DNA of 64,000 nt from Bilabrum cf. latius (taxonomy: Eukaryota; Bigyra: Bicosoecida; Bigyra; Bicosoecida), in assembly GCA_965178125.1 (NCBI GenBank), contig OZ237736.1, forward strand, positions 1,488,001 to 1,552,000, given 5' to 3'. The notes beneath the pieces are model-generated. The model did not search any database. It had not been told where the DNA came from and saw only the letters and a program-made list of their open reading frames with translations. Positions 56,647-64,000 of the stretch are shown here, piece by piece (within the stretch, counting starts at the first letter, position 1; each line of letters starts with the position of its first letter). The translations under genes were made by a program, and so were the position numbers.

Positions 56647-59600
56647 ATGCTTCGGCGAGCGGCTTCCCTAAATGCTGTGGCCTCCTCAGGCACGAAATTG
56701 GAATGCCATCACCGTAGATCTGAGAATAGTGTTGATCTTTCGAGGCTCCCTCGGGAGCTCTTGCTGAGCATGATCGTGCAGCCTGGCGAGCCGACATTCG
56801 CCAGGACTGACAACGACAGAATTTAGAATGGTGGCTTCTGTGTGGTCGTGAAGGGGTGGGACACAGCAAGACGGAAATCAGTGGCCATCAAAATATTGAA
56901 CAGCTTGATATGCACTGCTGATAGTTGGCACTGCTACCTTGCGGCGGCGGTGAACGAGGTCAACCTTACTCGCATGGTACGCGCCTGCGCACCACCCAGC
57001 ATGAAAAAGCACTTCTTGAGGATATATGGCGTCCACAAGGATCAAGGTGATCACATCAAAATCGCAATGGAGCTGTGCAATATTCATGACATGCAGGAGC
57101 GCATGCGGAAGATGCAGATTGTGCGGGACATGCTCAAGTCTCAGGTGCTCGGATACCCCATCGAAGCCGTTCAGGGCATAATGTGGCAGCTTCTCCGAAT
57201 TTTAATTGTTTTAAGGCACTGCGGGGTTGCGCACCGCGACATCAAGCTGGAAAACCTGCTGGTGGCACGACGAATCCCAATGGAGGCACCTCCGCGAGGC
57301 TTCGAGTCGAGCAAGCAGGAGCGCACGGGCCTCTCGGGCCAGCTAGATCATCTCGACCAGAAAAGCGCTTCGGATTCAGCCTACGCGTCACGTCGTACAG
57401 CCAGCGAATCCCGCTTTGTCGAGGGAATCGAGAGCGAGTCCTTCCAGAGCGCCGAGGAGCTCGGCGGGGTCACTTTTGGTGGAGCGCCGGACAGCCGCGC
57501 GCAGTACCGGGAGCTGTCGCACCACAGGGCTCCAATACAGCAAGTTGTAGATACTTCTGCTGCAGTTTCCGGTTCCGGTCCGGCTTTTGATGCTAAAGGG
57601 GAGGTCCGCAGCCCTATCGCCGCAGTTCCGTCCGTGGCGTCATTGGGTTAGATCTGGTCCAGCGGGAGGAGCCTGCTGGGGTAGGCCGGCGCGCAAGGGG
57701 AGAGCCTGCCGGCGGGTTAGCAGGCACACCCAGAAGCATCGCAAGTGGCTGACCACCACAAAGGCTCGAACTCAAAGGCATCGAAACCGGCAGCCAGCGC
57801 TCCCCAGGGCAAGCGGGCAGGTGGGGGGCACGTGGCAGGCGACGAGGACTGGGACGATTCGCTGGTGGCAGACCCCGACCTGGCAGCGATGATCGAGCGA
57901 GACCTCGCCCTCATCGGGCCGCACCCTGGCTCCGCCTTCAGCATGGAGTCAGACCCAGCAGAGGTGTTCAGGAGCGAAGACCCACAGCACGCGAGGTTCA
58001 TCTGGACCACGACTGACGCCAAGTTCTGGGCGGTGCCCCCGGAGAAGGGGGGCCACGACATGGTCCTGGGGGACTTCGGGCTGGCCACCAAGGTGGTCGG
58101 GCCGGATGTCATGTATGGGAAGCACCCCGGGACGGGGCAGTACCGTGCCCCGGAGCTGTTCTACGTCGGCACTCGGTACGAGGGCGCGAATCCCCCGGGG
58201 AAGGAGGACGTGTTCTCTGCGGGGGTTCTGATGCACATCCTGCTGACGGGCTACAAGCCCTTCAGAGAGGGCAGAAGCGGCGGAAAGCGGGCGCGCGACG
58301 GCTCCCGCACAGGGACGAGTAGTGGTAGACGGTCAGTATCCTCCTTGTCCCACGTATCATCCAAGCCCCCCCCTGCCGCTTCGACGGGGAAGGGGCCGCA
58401 GGCGTCTGCCGCGTCATCGCAATTCACGGCTCGCCTCACCAGCAGTGGCAGCTCCGCAGCGGGACGGGGGGACTAGGCGGGCGGGCGCGGGTTGCTGCCC
58501 CGGGGTGCCTCGTTCGTTCTGCCGGTGCAAGGCGTCACAAAGTCGCTGGACGACGGGTTCAGGCACAGGATGGAGCCGCAGAGCCAAAAACAGGGGCCTG
58601 ACGTGCCCCAGCTCGTGCAGGCGAGCATCCCGCAGCTCAGGTCCCCGAGCATCCAGCGGCCTTGGTTCGCTGCGATGCCGCAGCGGGCGCAGGGCTTCAT
58701 GCTGCGGCTGCTGGCCAAGCACCCCGTGCTCCGCCCCGAGGCCATGGAGGCGCTCAGCAGCCCCTTCTTTCACGGGACCGGGACGGATGGGTGGAAGGCG
58801 CAGCTGCAGGCCCGCAAGGCCAGCAAGCAAACGACCCAGGCGTTCGGCTGGATGATAAAGCCGCCCACAGCAGCAGCAGCGACAGACTGGCAGGACAGTC
58901 CGCTCGGCCCTGGATCTGTGTCCAAGTCAAAAGGGGTGCTGGGGCGGGCGATGTCCTCGCAGGCTGCTTCGATGTCGAGGCACCGGCCTTCGCACCGGCT
59001 CGCTGCTCGAGAGCTGTCGGCGGCTGCCGTGCGGAGGCCCACTCCTGCAGCAGCAGCTGCCACTGCCACTGGTGGCAGCTCCAGGGCCGTCACGGGCAGC
59101 TCAATCAGGCTGGGCTCCGTGCCGATCGCGAGCGGCGTGCGGATGCCCTCTGTCTCGACCGTGAGCTCCCACCGGACACCGCGCAGGACACGGCGCATGG
59201 CCAGGGCCCAGGCGGCGACGCATCGAGAGCAGTTCAACCCGGCCGAGGGCGTGCGGGTGCTGCTGGGCGACGCCGAGAAAGAGAGAAGGAGGGACGAGGG
59301 CGGGGAAGCAGATAACCGGTCGAGCCCCGTGGCCGCCAGAGCAACTTCTGCAAGCTCAATGCCTGGCGAACGGGAAGCAAGCGCGTCACCGGCGAGTGCA
59401 AGATCGGGTGATGCCGATGGCACGGCTGACAGGTTGGGCGCTGCATCGCAGCCTGTCTAGGGCAGCGGTGGGGCATCCCGCGGGGACGAAGCCGGCCCCC
59501 TTGGCGACGGAGCGGTGGGCGTGGGCCCGTAGCTGGCTGCGGAGCTGCAGCCGCCCCCCATCACGCGGCGCGAGACCACGAGGGAGGGCGAGGTCGTGAC

Positions 59601-61236
59601 ACAGCAGCTGGTGCAAGACACGACCGGGGGATCCGTGCTGTCCCACGCCAGGGATTACGCGAAGGTGCGAGGTCTAGTGGAGCTCTATCTGGAGGACGTT
59701 CGAAGCTCGCAGTCCTCGTCCTCGTCCTCCTCGTCCTCCTCTTCTTCGTCCTCTTCCTCGTCGGCCGTGGCTGCGATCATGGGCGACGGGGAGGTGGACA
59801 TCGACTCGCTGGCCCACTTGAACTACGAGAAGTTCCGAGACCTCATGTTTCGCGCCGGGTTTGACCACAAGTATTTCCCCATGGAGCGCCTCTTCAAGAT
59901 GCTGGACCAGGACGGGAGCGAGTCCATCGACATCCGGGAGCTGGTGCTGGGCCTGCTTCCGCTGCTGTCCTCGGACTCGGAGGAGGGCGTGGCGGACCTC
60001 ATGTTCAAGGTGCTGGACATTGACGGGGACGGGTCCGTCTCTCTGGATGAGCTCCGTCGGTTCGTGCCCATCCTGCGCTCGGTGATCGAGGACGACGAGG
60101 ATGCAGTGCTCGAGGCCATGGGCTCGCTCGGCGCGGACCGGCCGGCCGACCCGTCGGGGGACCAGGACGATACCTACGGCATGGGGGAGGCCGTGCCCAT
60201 CGCGCCCGGCTCTGCCAAGAGACGGCGGCTGCTGAGCAACGCGGACGACTCTGCCGCTCGCCAGATCCTCCAGCTGATCGACCCCGAGGGGACGGGCAGC
60301 ATCACCCGGGAGCGCTTTCGGGACGCGGTGCGGAGGCACCCCAACCTGAGCAGGCACTTTCGCATGCGCCTCGAGTCCGGCGCGGGGGCCGGTGCGGGCG
60401 CGCACGTCCCGATGGACGAGGAGATGGCGGGTGGCGCACTGCCTCTGAGCGGGGGACAGCGCGAGCACTCCATGGCTGCCTCTGCCACCGGCTTGGACGA
60501 GGGTCGGCTGGCCTCGATCGACATGCGCGCGGAGGTCACTCGCGCGAACTCGATGGCCACGTCCATCGCGCAGTCCGTGAACAATTTCATGGCCTTGCGA
60601 GAGCTGTCTGCGATCCGAGACCCCTCTGCCATGCCGGGCATGGACGTGGACACCCGCGACCACCTGCAGATGGCCATACAGGCCGCCCAGGGACACGACG
60701 CGGCTGTGGACTACAGCGAGGAGACGGAGGAGGACACCATGGCCAGCCTGCAGAGCGGCCGCTCCAACAGCAGCCGCATCGGGTCGGGGGCATCCATCCC
60801 GGTGGAGTGGCTGGCGAGCATCCGCACCCAGCAGAGCAGGGAGACTTCCATGGACATCGGCACGAGCAGACAGCCGACTGCGTCCTTCGGGGCTAGCAGA
60901 GAGCCTTCCATGGCGGGTGGGTGGAGGGAGCGTTCGACAGCCGCTGTGCTGTCGGGCGGGGCTCTGACCACTGGTGCGGGGTCCAGCCCCCCTGCGCTGG
61001 GGCACAAGAGAGGGCGGTCTGCCATGCAGGAAGGCGATGGGAGTGCCGCGGGGAATGCTACCGGGCCGAGCGATGCAGCTGTCCAGGGCGGGGGGGCTGA
61101 GGCCGCCGCTGCAGGAGAGAACGGGGGGGCACATCAAGCCGAGGGCTAGAGCGATCTGCATGAGCAGGCCACGGAGGAAGAAGTGAAAGCGGAAGAGGAA
61201 GAAGAAGAACCGGCGCGTCAAAAGCGGCGCGCCTGA
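56647..61236 (+). CDS. Protein kinase fused to EF-hands (CDPK-like layout)
   Basis: This is one frame of 1529 residues from ATG 56647 (upstream in-frame TGA at 56605) to TGA 61234. TAG is internal at 56824, 57649, 57682, 57718, 58474, 59458, 59530 and 61147. Kinase elements: NGGFCVVVKGWD (glycine loop, directly after TAG 56824), VAIKIL, GVAHRDIKLENLLV (about residue 198), GDFGLATKVV (about 476), TGQYRAPELF, DVFSAGVLMHILLTGYKPF. About 265 residues, Ser-rich and containing three TAGs, are inserted between the catalytic loop and DFG. Two EF-hand loops follow at about residues 1087 and 1124 (DQDGSESIDIRE, DIDGDGSVSLDE). The kinase plus EF-hand order recalls calcium-dependent protein kinases, but the long linker and insertion are unusual. 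Poly-Ser (59710-59765) and an acidic, basic-ended tail complete it. Confidence 0.85.
59708..59766 (+). repeat. Poly-serine coding tract
   Basis: A run of about 18 serine codons (mixed TCG, TCC, TCT) lies between the kinase and EF-hand parts of the fusion gene. Confidence 0.85.
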
Positions 61237-61434
61237 TGTGGCAAGTTAGAATGGAATTAGGGGCGAGGAGAACGCAGGACCTCGATTTGAACGCAGGTGC
61301 GGTCACGTGACTGAATTAATTACAGTTCGGACCGATCCGCTGCATAAATGAAATCTCTGCGTTACAATTCTGCTCGTGCGAGCCCCTGTACTACTTTCCC
61401 CCCTCCCAACACGTGCACATCCGCACACCCGTTC

Positions 61435-64000
<2,566 letters not shown>

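Overview
This window is nuclear DNA from a GC-rich, flagellated unicellular eukaryote. It has GT-AG introns of about 60-300 nt and long intron-poor genes. Core eukaryotic proteins are present (VPS35, BBS4, IWS1, a peroxisomal ABCD transporter, UDP-glucose 4-epimerase), along with low-complexity Gly/Ala/Ser/Gln/Glu tracts. BBS4, a BBOF1-like coiled coil and a CCDC177-like protein point to a cilium. I cannot place the lineage from one window; a protist of the SAR or a similar group is a guess.

The dominant observation is that TAG is not a stop codon here. Under the standard code nearly every gene shatters into short ORFs. Joining same-frame pieces separated only by TAG gives 22 coherent genes (20 of them interrupted by TAG within the window) with about 90 internal TAG codons in roughly 17,900 codons. 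No gene ends in TAG: TGA ends almost all, and TAA ends two (ABCD3-like and BBS4). At the positions I can anchor to conserved families, TAG falls on glutamine: VPS35 37380, BBS4 26901 and 27803, GT7 19878, and the reductase remnant 8269. I infer a nuclear code with UAG = Gln, UGA as the main stop and UAA as a rare stop. Coordinates below are read with that code.

Layout. 1-929 (-): CCDC177-like coiled coil, running off the left edge. 1261-3441 (+): ABCD3/PMP70-like half transporter. 3578-5692 (+): MFS transporter. 6351-7946 (+): 13-finger C2H2 protein. 8011-8460 (-): flavoprotein-reductase C-terminal remnant. 8585-12101 (-): multi-pass membrane protein. 12333-13916 (-): IWS1/Spn1. 14388-16763 (+): EF-hand protein. 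17151-18737 (+): second 13-finger protein. 18963-20834 (-): GT7 beta-galactosyltransferase-like. 21647-23743 (-): BBOF1-like. 23914-26173 (-): protein kinase. 26793-28156 (+): BBS4.

Right half. 28839-31373 (-): unknown nuclear-type protein. 32073-34001 (-): second unknown. 34919-38627 (+): VPS35. 38837-43021 (-): ankyrin protein. 43491-50246 (-): very large TKL-type kinase. 50714-51088 (+): small membrane protein. 51308-~56284 (-): IQ/EF protein. 56647-61236 (+): kinase with C-terminal EF-hands. 61435-62710 (-): GALE. 62802-64000 (-): clan GH-A-like glycosidase, running off the right edge.

Genes are closely packed (90-900 nt apart), with several divergent pairs sharing short upstream regions. 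There is no operon logic. Functional themes are flagellum and trafficking (BBS4, BBOF1-like, CCDC177-like, VPS35), calcium/kinase signalling (three kinases, EF-hand and IQ proteins) and sugar metabolism (GALE, which makes UDP-galactose, near a galactosyltransferase-like gene and a glycosidase). No tRNA, rRNA, transposon or CRISPR was recognised.
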